Shown here piece by piece: positions 12,748-25,700 of a stretch of 64,000 bases of DNA (the stretch's first letter is position 1; every line of letters starts with the position of its first letter). The notes below the pieces were generated by a model. That model was not told the origin of the DNA and searched no databases. It was given only the letters and a program-made list of their open reading frames with translations. The DNA is taken from assembly GCA_015227615.1 (NCBI GenBank), contig JAALGZ010000015.1, positions 521,001-585,000 on the forward strand. The letters run 5' to 3'. The DNA is from Labyrinthula sp. Ha (taxonomy: Eukaryota; Sar; Bigyra; Labyrinthulida; Labyrinthulaceae). The position numbers and the translations under genes were made by a program.

Positions 12748-15020
12748 GTGAAGCTCTTTCTGAGTGGCTAATATGTATTGATATTTACTAAGAGCGTTCT
12801 ATTTGCTTTGATTGGGTACTTAGTATTTTTTCTGAGAGGTTTATCTAATTCATAAGTTTTAAAAATTAGATATGTATGAGGTTTTAGGCAGTGCGCTTTC
12901 CCTCTGATGAAAGTTTTGTAACTTCATTGAATGTAAGACCTCTTCTACAGAGCAAATATAGCCTCCATGGTGAGATTTCTCAACGAGGAACCCAACAACC
13001 TCCTTTTCTTCGCTTTTAACAAGGGGAACGAAATAGTGCTTCTAATTATTTATGAATTTAAAATAGATTCTCTGCTTTCTATACCGACCCAGGGCAGACG
13101 AAAAAGCGGTTTTCTTTTGGATCTTTGCTAAGCAAAGTTGTTAAACAATACTGCACTCAACACAATCTAACTTCTGTAAATAACAATATACTTGTATTGT
13201 GATTGGTTTAAGTAACTAAAGTTTTAGTAATTAAAACATAAACATTTTTTTTATCCACTGTTAATCTACTCGCGATAAAGGGTAGTTCAAAACACGTAAC
13301 CATCAAGAGCATACATTTTTGCTCTGGCAAGGAATTTTTTAGAAAAATTGTAATTTTCCAAAAAGTGTTTACTTTAAATTTCTCTTGCTGAGTTTATATA
13401 AGCAGACAAAAAAAGTAAAACTTGGGACCAACTCTTTTACACACATGTATGAAATACAGTTCTAATGGACAATTTTTCCAAAATCTCTTGCAATTGCCAA
13501 TGAACTTAAAGGCTAAGTGAAAATAGTTAAACAAGAAATGTACAACAAAGAATTCAAAAAGTTACCAAAGAGCTTCTACAAACAACAAAAGTTTTTTTGG
13601 GTGTCAATGAGGAAAAATAGTCGCCTAATTAGGTTTATGCAACCCACAGCTTTTTCAAGTATAGCTGTTGTTTCTCTTTAGCGCAAGAATCATGTGTCAT
13701 AAGAACTCATAACTGCAGCAGTTCGCACAAGTAATGGTAAGGGGTTACGTTACTACATTGTGCTTTTTTCGGGATAGTAAATAGGAACAAGTATTGGAGG
13801 TTTTAGTTTCCTAGTCGGTGGGAAATGGTTTTTTTACCCTTTAACTTTGGTTTATTTTGAATTCAGAATGAATAACAAAAGGTGGTGATAAAATTCTTTG
13901 AACCTGGGATTAGGTAAGACACCTACAAAAGGCAAGAGTGGAAATTACAGAAATATTGAACTTTGTGATTACGGGTGGGATCGTACATCCTTTAGGATGT
14001 CTTAGGTATCTGGCACCTGGCTTTACCCAGGCTCTAAAAATAATATTGATTCAGCGGAGGATCTTTACTTCTCTGTGATGCTACTTTGCTCGCATACATT
14101 TTTATTCAATTGAGACTATTTCACCTTTAATATATACACATTGTTGGCGGCAATCAATCTTTTTATTTAGACTAGATGTTCTTTATGTGAAACAACATCG
14201 AAATCAGCATCAGTGCTTACGTCAAATATCTAAGCTCTGTAATTATTGTACCATATTATGCAGAATTACAAATACTAACCGTGATTGACTTGAAAAAACT
14301 CTTTGCTACTTCTTTCACAAACTTTGTTCATATATGTCTAGCGTTGTTACAAGTCTCATTTTCTTCTTACAATTATAGCTTTGTTGAAGGTTTTGTGATC
14401 TACTTTGGCAACAAACTATTGTATGCAAAGCAAGCTTCATCGTTCAAAGCTGGAAAAATTTTGAGCTAATTTACTAAAACCACTTAGCAGAAAACTAAGA
14501 CTGGATATTCTGTATTCGTTGCTTGCTTCATTATTTTTCTTGTGAATATTTCCCGTTAACCGTTCCATATATGTAACACCTTCATGACCAATTTCAATTT
14601 ACTTCAAACAATAACAATTTCAATAAATAGCTATACAACGAGCGTTGAAAATAATTTTCAAATTTTGGTCATACTTTTAAGTTACCAAGCAACAACTCCT
14701 TTATTGCTGGCAATTTCTGTATATATATGTTGCTAAAGATAGATAAAATATTACGAGTTAGTTGAGCACAAGGCCGTGTCTATGTTCGCGAGGTTGATTA
14801 ACTGCTAAACTCAAATAACTACTGGGTATCTCCTGTTCCGTATGTGCTCATTAATTTTTATCTCTATGTTTTTTGCTGGTTATCTTGTACTGCTCCTAGC
14901 CAATTCTCTTAAGCTGTTCGTTATTCTCCTAGAATTTTGTTAAAGTAAGGGGAAAGGCCTCGTTCTTGGGGTGGCATCTGGGTGGTGTTCAAAGTACGAT
15001 TAGATTTCTTTATTTCTATT
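12748..15020. other. Intergenic, no gene seen
   Basis: AT-rich, with stops in every frame. Two short perfect-stem hairpin sequences lie near 13988-14040 (CATCC...GGATG and CCTGG...CCAGG), but they resemble no RNA family I know. Confidence 0.5.
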
Positions 15021-15029
15021 GTTGGTGTT

Positions 15030-16449
15030 GGAATCCGCCTTTTTTACACGCGTGAAATTTACACGTGGCATGTGATTGGTTGAATTTTAGTGAGAATGGT
15101 CAATTATGTCATTGTTGAAATTATGGCATTTATGACATTTGTGATTTCAGGATTTCAAATTTGAGCCATATAGCCAAAAATCATACTTTACGAAAATTTG
15201 GAGGTGGTGGAGTGGAAGAGTGGGTCATTTGAACAAAAATCAGCAAAAACAAAAGAAAAATACAAAAAATTCAGAACGGTATTGAGAACTTACTTGAAAA
15301 CGAAAAGGGCCTAGAAAACTCTCCAAAAACAATAGAGCTAAAAATATAAGTACATTTTTAAGTTGCTACAGAAAACGAGATGCTTTTGCACCTTTCAACG
15401 GTTGCAAACGGTTACTTCAAGTGGTTCAAAAGGACTTCAGTACTTTTTACTTCAGAAATTATAATTTTAAACTCTAGTATTTTAAACATAAAAGAAAATA
15501 TTGTAATGCTATTTTAACAATTGTTCTTTTGTTTCTATTTTCTCATAAATATAAATTAAAGGATTAACTTATTTTTTCAAATATAGTTACATTTTCTTAT
15601 ACTTCGACGAAATATAAAGCAAGCTGGGAACAAAGTGAAGTGTACTAGAAGATAGAAAATAAATATTAAAAGTTAAAAAATATTAAAATGTGAAGTTGCA
15701 TTACCCTTGCGTAGCGGAGAGCCTTTCATGCCCCACGCGTCTTTAAAAACGGTCCCCATTACTCGACCCTCCCTCCCCACTCTGCCCTCAATAAGGATGA
15801 GGATGGATACAAATCTTTTTCTATAGGTTGAATACAGGAACTTGAAAATATATCTGAACGTTAATAAATATATATGTGAACTGACATAATTAGAAGTTTA
15901 AGACAAATGATTTTGAGAACTGAATTTCGGAAGATTTAGATTTTTGTTAAAATTAAAATTTAAAACTTAAGTGGGCTGATACTCTAATCTAGGTACAGTT
16001 TCTTCTAAAACTTTGATCCCTTTTCTTTTTCGTTTTCTTTTCATATTTTTTTTGTTAAACTCTCATCCTTTTTCTTTTTCGTTTTCTTTTCATATTTTTT
16101 TTTGTTAGACTTGCATCTTTTTTTTCATATTCTTTTTTCTTTAAACTTTCATCCTTTTTCTTTTTCGCGTTCTTTTCATTTTGACTTCACATTGTTTTTC
16201 GTTGCTTTATATTCAAACCTAAGAAATAAAAAAAATTAAGCTTATTCACAAGCAGTGAGAAGTACTGCATGGCTCTCACACTTACTTTAAACCTATCTTG
16301 GAGGTCACGATGTTTTGATCGTCTTTTCATGTGCATTTGTTGATTGTTGGATTGTGCTTCCTGAACTTACTATGCCATAATTGGCCATTTAAAAATTGAG
16401 CCAATGGATTGCCGCGTGTAAATTACACGCGTGTAAAAAAGCAATACCC
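15030..16449. mobile_element. Non-autonomous Mutator-like element (MULE), 1420 bp
   Basis: Long imperfect terminal inverted repeats: the left end reads GGAATCCGCCTTTTTTACAC and the right end, on the other strand, GGGTATTGCTTTTTTACACG. The match continues inward for about 75 bp through ACGCGTG, AATTTACACG, GGCA and CAATTATG. The flanks are 15021-15029 GTTGGTGTT and 16450-16458 GTAGGTGTT, a 9-bp target duplication with one mismatch. A 9-bp duplication, long inverted repeats and a terminal G are the hallmarks of the Mutator superfamily. No transposase frame lies inside, so the copy is non-autonomous. Confidence 0.7.
16011..16182. repeat. Imperfect pyrimidine-rich tandem repeat inside the MULE
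   Basis: About four diverged copies, each of roughly 36-50 bp, built from CATCC, CTTTTTCTTTTTCG, TTCTTTTCATAT and a T-run ending GTTAAA or GTTAGA. Strong strand asymmetry: nearly all pyrimidine on the plus strand. Confidence 0.7.
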
Positions 16450-16458
16450 GTAGGTGTT

Positions 16459-19400
16459 CATATGCTTCGTCTGAGATATACTGAAAATGATATCGTATCT
16501 CTGTAGTGCCATAAATCACAAAAGTGAATAATTACAAGAAACATTGTAAGAATCCGATATCATCCAGAACGTAAGATCGAGATTGCTGAGATATCATCCA
16601 GTAGATATATGTCCAGCTATTAATCATAATTAGTACATTTTCCAAATATGAAAGATGCAGACCAAGAATTGGCGAACTTCAAATGCATAGACCTTTTAAT
16701 TTAGTTAGAGTGGAAAACTTGGATGCAAATTCAAGGTGTTTTGAAATATCTGAGTGAGAATGTTTGCCTTTGGTATATTAGAAGTTGGCTGGAGGGTAGT
16801 TTAGAGCTTAATTTTAGTGTATTCAGCTCTGTATTGGCCATTTTGGGTCTTCTGGGATGTTTCCATTAGGTAGAATTTTAAATCTCATTGCATAGTTCTT
16901 TGACTAGTTGTATATGGGGAGATGGAGTAGATGAGATTTTGTAGCTTCTACCACTCGTTGAACTGTTTCTTTCAAGTATTTCACCATATGCTGTACATAG
17001 GGTCGCTGTATAATCTAGAGGGTTGATATAGATGATTTTTTTTGCCTTGTTAGTGCCTGGGTTATTGCATCAGGATGCATTCTATCGATACCTAATGGGT
17101 AGTGGAAGCCCTCAGTTCAACTTTTGGAGATGTTGTTATTTGCATGAGGGCCATAGCTATTTTAGCAAGTAGCTTCACTCTATTGTTCAATATCAAATAG
17201 TTATAATTTGGGTCTAGGTCTAGCGCCGAATGGATTTATATATTTTATAAAGCTATTGAATTCGTTTCTGTTGTATGGAAATTTGAATTCAAGTTCTTCA
17301 AGATGTAAAGCCCATGGAGTTGGACTACCAAATACAGTATAGCGCAGACATCTGTTTCATCATTCCCCTCATTAGTACACCGGATTTATTTTCAATCTAA
17401 ATAATCTAAATTTTACTATGTTTGGTTAATTTTTGAAATTTTATACCGTTTGCTTGATTTCGAAATATAGAGAGAAAATAAAAAACTTTTTCATGGATGA
17501 TAATTCTTCATGTTTAGCAACTCAATACATATTCCTTGTTTTTTTTAAATACATGGGACTAAACTTATACTGTTATCTGATTTTGGACTTTGTCATAAAA
17601 TATTTTAAAAATCATGTCACCAGAGGATTGACAATTTTTTTTCTTTCAAAATTGTTTTATTTTCTAGAGTATGCAAGGCATAGCTAATTCATAGCCTACA
17701 CGTTTTGACATAAACAGATATTTGCTTTCTGAATCAGTGATCTATTATTTTTTCGGAAGCATCAAATGTCGTACCTTGTTTAAAGTAACTGTGATAGATT
17801 TCCATTTGCAAGAATCTTCTTCAATAAGGATCAAGAAGAACTAAAATGAGGTAGCCCATTAAACGTATCATCAATGGAAATCGAGAAAAGACTAAATTAC
17901 AATAATTAAATAAACAGATAGTATGAGTTTTTAGAATAAGCTTTTGAAGTAGTCTTAGTTGCATAATATTTTATTTAATATAAATAATGGAAGCGTACAG
18001 GTATATGACGCAGAAAAATGCGAGATTTTCATTATTAGGATTCCTCTTTTGCGAACTATCATACATCGAAGACTGAATTTGTCAATATTGGCGTATGTAT
18101 TTTGATATGAGCAAATTATCCATAATTATTTGGTGAAATTGAAAAATAATATGTCAATCCTAGAAACTTATCAAAGCGGGTTTTAGGTTTGCATATTTCT
18201 GTTTTTTGTTAATCATCATTGATTTTCGTATTTTTTTCAAAAAATATCAAAAACTAAAACCCATATTATGCCCAAATAGTTCTTTATGTAACTGGAGAAA
18301 TAATTTTCACCGTAATATATCTTTGATTTGAGGGATAAATATGTAATGTAAAACTGAGATAACTAAGCAAGAGTATATCATAGGCCACGATACAGGCGAA
18401 ACATCATTCGGTCAAAAGTTCCAATAAGTTATTTCGGTCGAAATGCAAGAGTTTGTGCTCACAGTAAGTGCTATTTGCTTTAGGGTTAGTATCATCTACT
18501 TATTTCAAGCTTAAGTCACATATTTAATCACAGAGAAGGTTCACAGCAGCATATGTCACTGATATCTGTTACTATTATGTGTATTTTAGCCAAATATATT
18601 GACCCGGATAAACATTTTGTAGGTTAGTTGAAGTTTAGGGTGATGATCAGTACTTTGAACCTCCACTATGATTTTTTCTTTTCTATTTAATACCCCATAT
18701 CGTTTTAATTGAGATAAATAATGAAAATAAAAAAAATTAATTGTTCTTAAAGCATATTTGCTTTAGGTTAACTTATAGCTTCAATCTTGGGGGTTCAATA
18801 GCTTAAATCAGCAATTGTGCACCCGAAAGGCAGACTATCGCTAAGTAAGAGTTTTTTCAATGATGCTTTGAAATGCTTATAAATATGTTTTTTCTACGTA
18901 TTTGTAATAATTTTTTTCAAATAATATGTTTTAAACAACCTAAAATATGAGCTTTAGAACCTGGGATATATAACAATCCAACTTCTATGGTAAGTTGTCC
19001 TTAAGGTTATTAATTGCAAAACATTGAACACGTAGTTCTATGTTTCTAAATTTGAAGGTTATTGATTAAATAACTCAAGAGGTGACAAGATTATATTTAA
19101 CCAGTTAAACTGCCTAATAAAACAAAATCTACATAAATTTCTCAATTTCAAAAAAAATAAATATAGAGGGAAACTACACAAGAATCGAGAAAACAATAAA
19201 AAAACACCATACGTGGGTACCAAAGCTCATGAAATCTTCAAGAGATATACTAAAGTCAAAATTTTGGGTAAGCTGAATCAGAAGAAAAAAATTGAATGCA
19301 AAATAATAAGAATATGATTTTCTGCAAACAATGATTATATACATTTCTTGAAATTTCACTGAGACTTATTATCCGGCTTTACAAATTAAAAACAATTTTT

Positions 19401-21456
19401 ATCATATTTGTTTTAGGAATTTTCTCTTGGAATTTTAGTATGCTGCAGCAGCTGGATTCATTTTCTTCCATTGTCTACTTACTAGTGTCGTTTTTTGCGT
19501 ACATAACGGCAACTGTTGTGCTTCTTTATCTATGGTGATTGTAAACCAACTCATCTAAGCTATCGGATTGGGTAATTTATTTTGGCATATCCTGAAACCA
19601 GGTTTATCATCTTGTTTAATTTATAATTCTGTTCAATCTTTCAGCGTATTTTGAACAGGAATATGGGTTTCCTTTCTTCAGATTACCTAAATATGCTGTA
19701 TATTTCTTAATATAACTAACGTGGAATGAATCTTCAATGAAAAAAATCTGTTCCTGAGGAACAGATTCTTTACTTGATCAGCGCAATTAACAACTCGTTC
19801 TCTCTTTTTTACTTGGCACTATCTATTATCATTTCAAACCCTTACTCTTAGTAATCAAAAGTAGAATACTAGAACCATAGCTTTCTCGTAGAGCACCATC
19901 ATATCCTTCGAATTTACATTTACTATAAAGTGCATGGCTTCTTCCTTGGATAGTTCTTTGATTTATTTTTTCATACTTTTATGCTGAGTCTTAAGCCAAA
20001 TTTGACCTTCGTTCGAGATTAAGATTCTTGGATCGATAGAAAATTTTTCGCCGAATCTCTTTAGGAAGTTCTTCTTGTATTGCACTGAACTTGATGCATA
20101 ACCCTATATTTCTAAATGGACTAAATAGCCCTCTATTTATTTTCCTCTAAGCTCTTTGCTGCGGCCCTTATCCATATTTGTATCTGTTCTTCTCATGCTT
20201 TTTGGTAACGCGGTTGTTACTTGCTTGGGGATAGGATTGTTGGTCTTCTATTCGTTCAGACTTACAATATAGGCTTCTTCTTGGTACTTGTTGTTCTAAA
20301 TATCTTTAATGCTCTTTCAATCTCGTTTTGCATTAGTTTTACTCTTGATATTGTGCGATATTAATATTTTTCTTAGTTCTAATTCATCATTTCTTGTCTA
20401 ATTTCCCATTGATTTTCATTGCAAGTCACATTGCTACTCGAACAGTTAAATGCTTACTGAACAGATTTAGGCTAAATTATTGCTTTTGAATCAGGTCTTA
20501 GTTAAAACTTTGGATGTGCTTGAAAGAATTGTGATGTTTGTCAAATTCTATTTAAATAATTATTCTTACAGGACAAGCAGTCGATGAAAATCAATGAGTA
20601 TGGCATGAATTGCGCTGACTGCAGTAGCAGTTTGGCAGGATGAATAGATAGAGAGTTGGAGCCCTATTACTTCTACTTTATGACAGAGAGAAGGTCAACT
20701 TTTGTGAGACGTTATTCAACTTGAAGAATGTTCTTGATGGTGCTCTTTGGAAGCTCTCTCAATTAAAATGACCTCGATTCTGCACAAAGTAAGAGCCTTT
20801 TACAGTGTACTACTTAGAACTTCTTGTACTAAATAGCGTTTCTTCCCTGTTACCCGACTATGTATCAGTGAGATTATGATGCGAAAACGCAGTACATAAA
20901 TAGAGGTACAGAGTAAGTCCTCATTTTGGATTCATCTGGACTGTTGAAGAAGTTTCTGATTGATTAACTGAGCCTCATTACCATATTGAGGGACTCATTG
21001 AGAGTTTCTGAGCAAAGAATTGTATGTGTTTTAATTAGTTGAGAATGATCTCCTCCCTATGGAAGTGACTGGGAAACTCTTTCAAGAATTTATTTAGAAA
21101 ATCATTCGGAGTTCTACTGAGGATTTCTCAGAAATGGATTGAACAGCTTCAGGATCCTCAATTACTTCCACAAGGAGCACACTTCCTTTCATAACTGAGT
21201 TTGAGAACCCTCAATTCCTAACTGAGGACTTTTCCTCATACTGTATCCTTTTATGCAATAATATGTTGGTCTTCTCCAAATATGGAGCTTTCGAGATGAA
21301 ACCATTGCCCAAAATTGGTATAAGATTTGGTATGAGAAGAAAAAATGACTTTTTTGGTCATTTCCTGTTCCGTAATCAGCAACTGCATTTAACTGAAACA
21401 AAAGGAAAGGTAAAACTAAAGAAAATAACACCCTCTAACAAAGAATTTATACAAGA
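16459..21456. other. Gene-free interval with unassigned decayed coding-like stretches
   Basis: No intact gene. Two minus-strand stretches read like old coding sequence but belong to no family I can name. One, about 17390-16640, includes runs such as YVQHMVKYLKETVQRVVEA. The other, about 20330-19850, includes KKNFLKRFGEKFSIDPR and KELSKEEAMHFIVNSKD. They are probably element remains. A 65-codon frame at 21263-21460 overlaps the EF-hand gene start by 4 bp and is taken as 5' flank. Confidence 0.35.
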
Positions 21457-21969
21457 ATGAGTAGAATATATAATAGCGTTGTTGGATCAGTGAAAAATAT
21501 TCTTCCAAAAGCGTTGAAAAAACGAACCCCTGAGAAAGAAACTGTAAACGACGAGCTGATAGAAGCATGGAAGGCAGTGTTCAAAGTTGTTGATACCAAT
21601 GTAGATGGTTTCATCGATAAAGAAGACTTATATTTTGCCTATGAGGATCTTTTAGATAAGACACCGGATACTAAAGTTGTTGATCGCGTCTTTGCTTCCT
21701 TTGACCAAGATAATGACGGGCAAATTAACCTAGAAGAATTCTTGAACTGGATGAAAGACAGAGAAAAGAAAATGGATAAGTATTCAAAAGTCTTTCTTGA
21801 TATAGATAAAAACGGAGACGGAAAAATAGATATCAATGAACTTCGTGAAGCTATTCGCGATGTAGATCCAACGGCTAGTGAAGAGAAAGTTCAGAGAATT
21901 ATGGACGCTTTGGACAAAGACAACAGTGGACAAATCGACTACCAGGAATTTATCGAAGGGTGCCTGTAA
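21457..21969 (+). CDS. Four-EF-hand calcium-binding protein (calmodulin-like)
   Basis: 170 aa, single exon. Four EF-hand loops are visible at about 46-57 (DTNVDGFIDKED), 83-94 (DQDNDGQINLEE), 117-128 (DKNGDGKIDINE) and 153-164 (DKDNSGQIDYQE). All keep Asp at loop position 1 and Gly at 6. Loop 1 has Asp instead of Glu at position 12, a change that can weaken calcium binding or admit magnesium. The basic N-terminal 30 residues (VKNILPKALKKRTPEK) are an addition to the calmodulin core and could bind membrane or a target. Spacing between hands resembles the regulatory domain of SCaMC-type carriers, but no carrier domain follows, so I call a stand-alone calcium sensor. The stop lies 45 bp from the stop of the convergent PMM gene. 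Confidence 0.9.
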   Translation: MSRIYNSVVGSVKNILPKALKKRTPEKETVNDELIEAWKAVFKVVDTNVDGFIDKEDLYFAYEDLLDKTPDTKVVDRVFASFDQDNDGQINLEEFLNWMKDREKKMDKYSKVFLDIDKNGDGKIDINELREAIRDVDPTASEEKVQRIMDALDKDNSGQIDYQEFIEGCL

Positions 21970-22014
21970 CTGAAACTTTAACCGTTGAGCATAATAGCAT
22001 TTGTATTCACGAAA

Positions 22015-22794
22015 TTAAGAGAGAAAAAGCTGTGTGCACAACTCTTTTGTGTTTTTCCAGGATTGAACTGTATGTCCGATTGTTCGTTTGTCAACGAAGA
22101 TTTCGTGGTCATTTCCTCCTTCATAAGTCTTATCTCCAAAAAAATGTATTTCATCAAACCCTTCGCTTTCCAAGAACTGTAAGCAATACGTTTTATCCCA
22201 TCCAATTGGAAAGATGTCAAAGCTTATTTGTCCGCCAATTGAAAACTTCAGTTTGTACTCGGTTTCACTTCCAAATTTTTCTTCAAGCTTTGCAACCATA
22301 GTTTTACGAACCCCAGCTTCCAAATCAAACTTTTCAAAATCATTTCTCTCATCTCTTGAGCAGGCTCGACCAATAGGAGAAACATTCAACATTCCGTTTC
22401 TCCATTCTACAAAGGTTCCTCTTTTGACAGGAATCTCAACCTTGCTGAGATAGTCCAAGATGAAGTTAATCAACGTTTGCATTTTTTCTTCTCCCAAGTG
22501 CTTGACAAACGAAGCTTGGTGGAAAAGCTTTCCATCTTTATATCCACGCAACCCATTTTCAGAAAAGGAGTACGTATATTTATCTGCCACGTCATTGCCT
22601 AGTTGCTCTTGCTGCTTTGGAAAATCTGAACCTCCTACAACGCCAACTGTCACAGTTTCTGATAGCTTCTTCATAAACTCTTCCATTTCGGGTTCTATTG
22701 ACTGGACAAATTAAAAATAGAATAAATTTGCCTTTCTGGCAACAGTTAAGGTTCCATCAACGTCAAACAATGCTAGTATATTTTTCTTGCTCAT
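22015..22794 (-). CDS. PMM: Phosphomannomutase, one 30-nt GC-AG intron
   Basis: Exon 1 is 22794-22732 (21 codons) and exon 2 is 22701-22015. Joined they give 249 aa (human PMM2 246). The enzyme converts mannose-6-phosphate to mannose-1-phosphate for GDP-mannose and N-glycan or GPI synthesis in the cytosol. The HAD-type catalytic motif LFDVDGTLT, with nucleophile D11 and acid D13, lies entirely in exon 1, so the gene is functional only if the intron is removed. Other family signatures are [69 protein letters not shown] and [15 protein letters not shown]. The junction reads [13 protein letters not shown], where other PMMs have PARQKITKEMDDF. Exon 2 alone has an internal ATG at 22686, but a protein started there would lack the active site. 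Confidence 0.93.
22702..22731 (-). other. 30-nt GC-AG intron in phosphomannomutase
   Basis: On the minus strand it begins GCAAATTTATTC and ends ATTTGTCCAG, preceded by AAG. Phase 0. GC-AG is the known minor variant handled by the major spliceosome. Its TAA in frame would stop translation if retained. The alternative of no intron leaves exon 1 ending in that TAA and the enzyme without its active site. Confidence 0.88.
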
Positions 22795-25700
22795 TAGTTT
22801 GATTGTGTTTGATGAGATTCACAAATATATTAACTTGGGTGTGTGGTAATGGCATATTGATAATCTATGGGTAGTGCTCGTAAACCCGTGTATTTGTATT
22901 TCTTCGAATACAACGTTGTAAGAAAACGCAAATTTAATGGCTGACATATTCAAAACTGCTTATACCCCAATAAAGTAAGTAGCAGTTCAGCTGCCTAAAA
23001 AAATGTCTTCTATCCAACATCTTCACAACTCTTTTGTACTTTTTAGTGTTAGGGATGATAGTTTTATGACTTCTTTTTCATGTGCCCTAAATCATAATCA
23101 ATTCTCTCATGCTCCAGAATAATTGATTCATAGGTTGTATCATGTGTGAATCATGGTAACCGTTGCCTTATTCAATAAGTTTCAATTGCTTTAAGTCTAC
23201 CATTACATGGCGAAAGGTAATCAAGTACCTGAAATAATTCTTTATATTCAATTTGTTGCATTTATGTCTATGAAATACAATGATAATGGAAATTTAAGTC
23301 AATATAATAAGCTTTAGTATATTTTTCCCAAGCGCGCAAGAAGAGAAACTTAAAGATTTAATTCGCAATTGTTGTAATGAAATTGAACAACATCAGAGCT
23401 ATTCCTAAAGCAAATTGCTTAATTATGGTAGAGCTATTAAATACAATCTTGAAGTTAACTTAAAGATCATAGAACAATTATAATAATTTATTGATTTAAT
23501 ATCGGAATTGTCCCTAAATTTCTGTATTTTATGATGTGCATGGTATCTTATTAAGCTAGTAAATTAGAAGAGATTTCCTTATAACAACACTTCTAGATTT
23601 TAAAAGATCAAGTATAAGCTAGGATGACTCCAAACCCAATCGCCAAGATATAATCAGTGAAAGTTATATGAAGTAATTGCATCGCATTTATATTTACACC
23701 CCTTCATGATTTTGTTATATTGCACTTCTTCTTCAGTAAGAAATAAAATGGTTTTCATTTCAATGTGGTTAGATACTGCCACTATACATTGCTCCCTTTC
23801 TTTTCAAATAGTGAAAAATAGTATTTTTCTTATATCCAATAGTTCTTTCGCGGCCAATATTGCTCTCTCTGCTTCAGTTGAGTGATACTATCCGTGTATT
23901 TGTACTCGACTAGATGCTGCTGTGTGCACCTAAGCGACCAGAACTGGTTGTCTTCCAAGAGAGGAGATTAAATCGTGAAAAGTAACATATAGTTTTAAAT
24001 TATTTTAAATAATTTTTAGAATTTTTAATACTTCAGCAACTTAAGACGAACCATTTAATCTTTGGAAATAGTACACCTTCTAATCTAGCTCAATCTAGGG
24101 AACAATTGCTGCCCAGGTGGGAAACAACTTTGCATAGGGTATTATGATTACTTGAGTTGTGTAAAACTAAACAAATATGAACTATTACTCATAGCTACCA
24201 CTAAGTCATGGTTGAATTTTAGGAATATTTATATTTGTAGATTTTGTAATTTTTACTTCTTAGTGGATAGAGCGTGCACATTCTGCATTCGTAGATTTAC
24301 AAAACCAATACAGCTGTAGCTCACAGTTGTTTTTCTGTTAATCAACAACCATTTTATGTCCAAAGCTAGTTTATGGGGCCTTTTCTTCTTTTATTTCTCT
24401 CAACAAACATTCGCTAGTAATTGTAAATAATAATTGTTGGTAAAGGTAAAATCATGACTAATGTTATGTATTTTTTGTTATCATCTAAAAGATCAAAATC
24501 CTATGTAAAAGGATAGTGAACCTATATATATAGCAATTTTATTTGTACACAGAAAGATGAAATTATATTAATATGCAACTAGAATCCTTTAATTCTTGGG
24601 TGTCAAATTTAAATCAGGAACAGGATAATGGCAGCACTTCCTTCCATTCTAATATTCGACCAAGAACTAGTACTGTTGCAAACCACAACCATGTATACAT
24701 TTCTAAGCATATTAAACATGTAAGACTTCTACGGACTAAAATTTCTTATTATTAATTTTTTTTAGTGGCTGTACGAGATCCATTTCGAATTCATTCGAAA
24801 GTTCCTAGAGGAAAATGTATTACAATAATGAAAATTATGGGATATCATGTAGAGCCCAGAATAAAATTTCACCAAGATCTCAATAATAATAATTTTAAAC
24901 AATACATAATTCGTTCACTAAATGCTGCGCAGATGAAATTATGGGTATCATGGTTTTGCATATACGTTGGCCATCACTGCAGTGTGCTACAACAACAAAT
25001 GTAACTATCGCATACCAGTTTTATACCGGATACGCATGTGGACATTATGCCCCTTCTGTGTTGGTCTTGATTAAACAATATATTCAATATAGCTACTTAA
25101 GAAGTATTTTAAATATTTCTCAGAAACTGGTAATTACATTTTAAGACATTATCACTTGCACAGAGTATCAAATGCCAAAGTGCTTAGGTTTATACCATAT
25201 TAAAACTAAAAAAGAGAACCACCTCTTAATAATACTTCAAGTCAAATTAATGGTTTATAATAAGTAGACCTATAACACGAGAAAACATAGTTTTTCTTCT
25301 GCGATATCAATGTTTCCAGTAAATAATTGACCGTAGTCTTGAAATACCAACGAATAACATTGAAACTTCAAATATGCAAGTGTTGAGCCTCAAGTGGAAA
25401 TAACAATCTAGAATCGTTCTAAAGTAAGTAAAACCATATTACAAAATATACGAAAAGAACCTAGCTGTATACTAATACTAGCTATGACAAAGGTAGGCTT
25501 CATGCCACTAAAAAATTGCGTCCATGGAAAAAGGTTTCCTAACTAGTCGTTCTTACACATTAGTTCGGCATGAATTCACATTTTGAGACAGGGGGAAGAT
25601 CTATAAAATATGTTACTCTACTCTGAGTTAATTTAATTAAAATTTTAAGAAGAAAATAAATACAAGAGAAATAAAACTGACCGCTTAGTGGCTTGCTTGA

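Noticed and set aside
20160-20195. U2 snRNA-like run (TATCTGTTCTTCTCA)
   Set aside because: Only about 15 nt resemble U2. The branch-site pairing GUAGUA and flanking stems are absent, and the same DNA reads as decayed coding sequence on the other strand.
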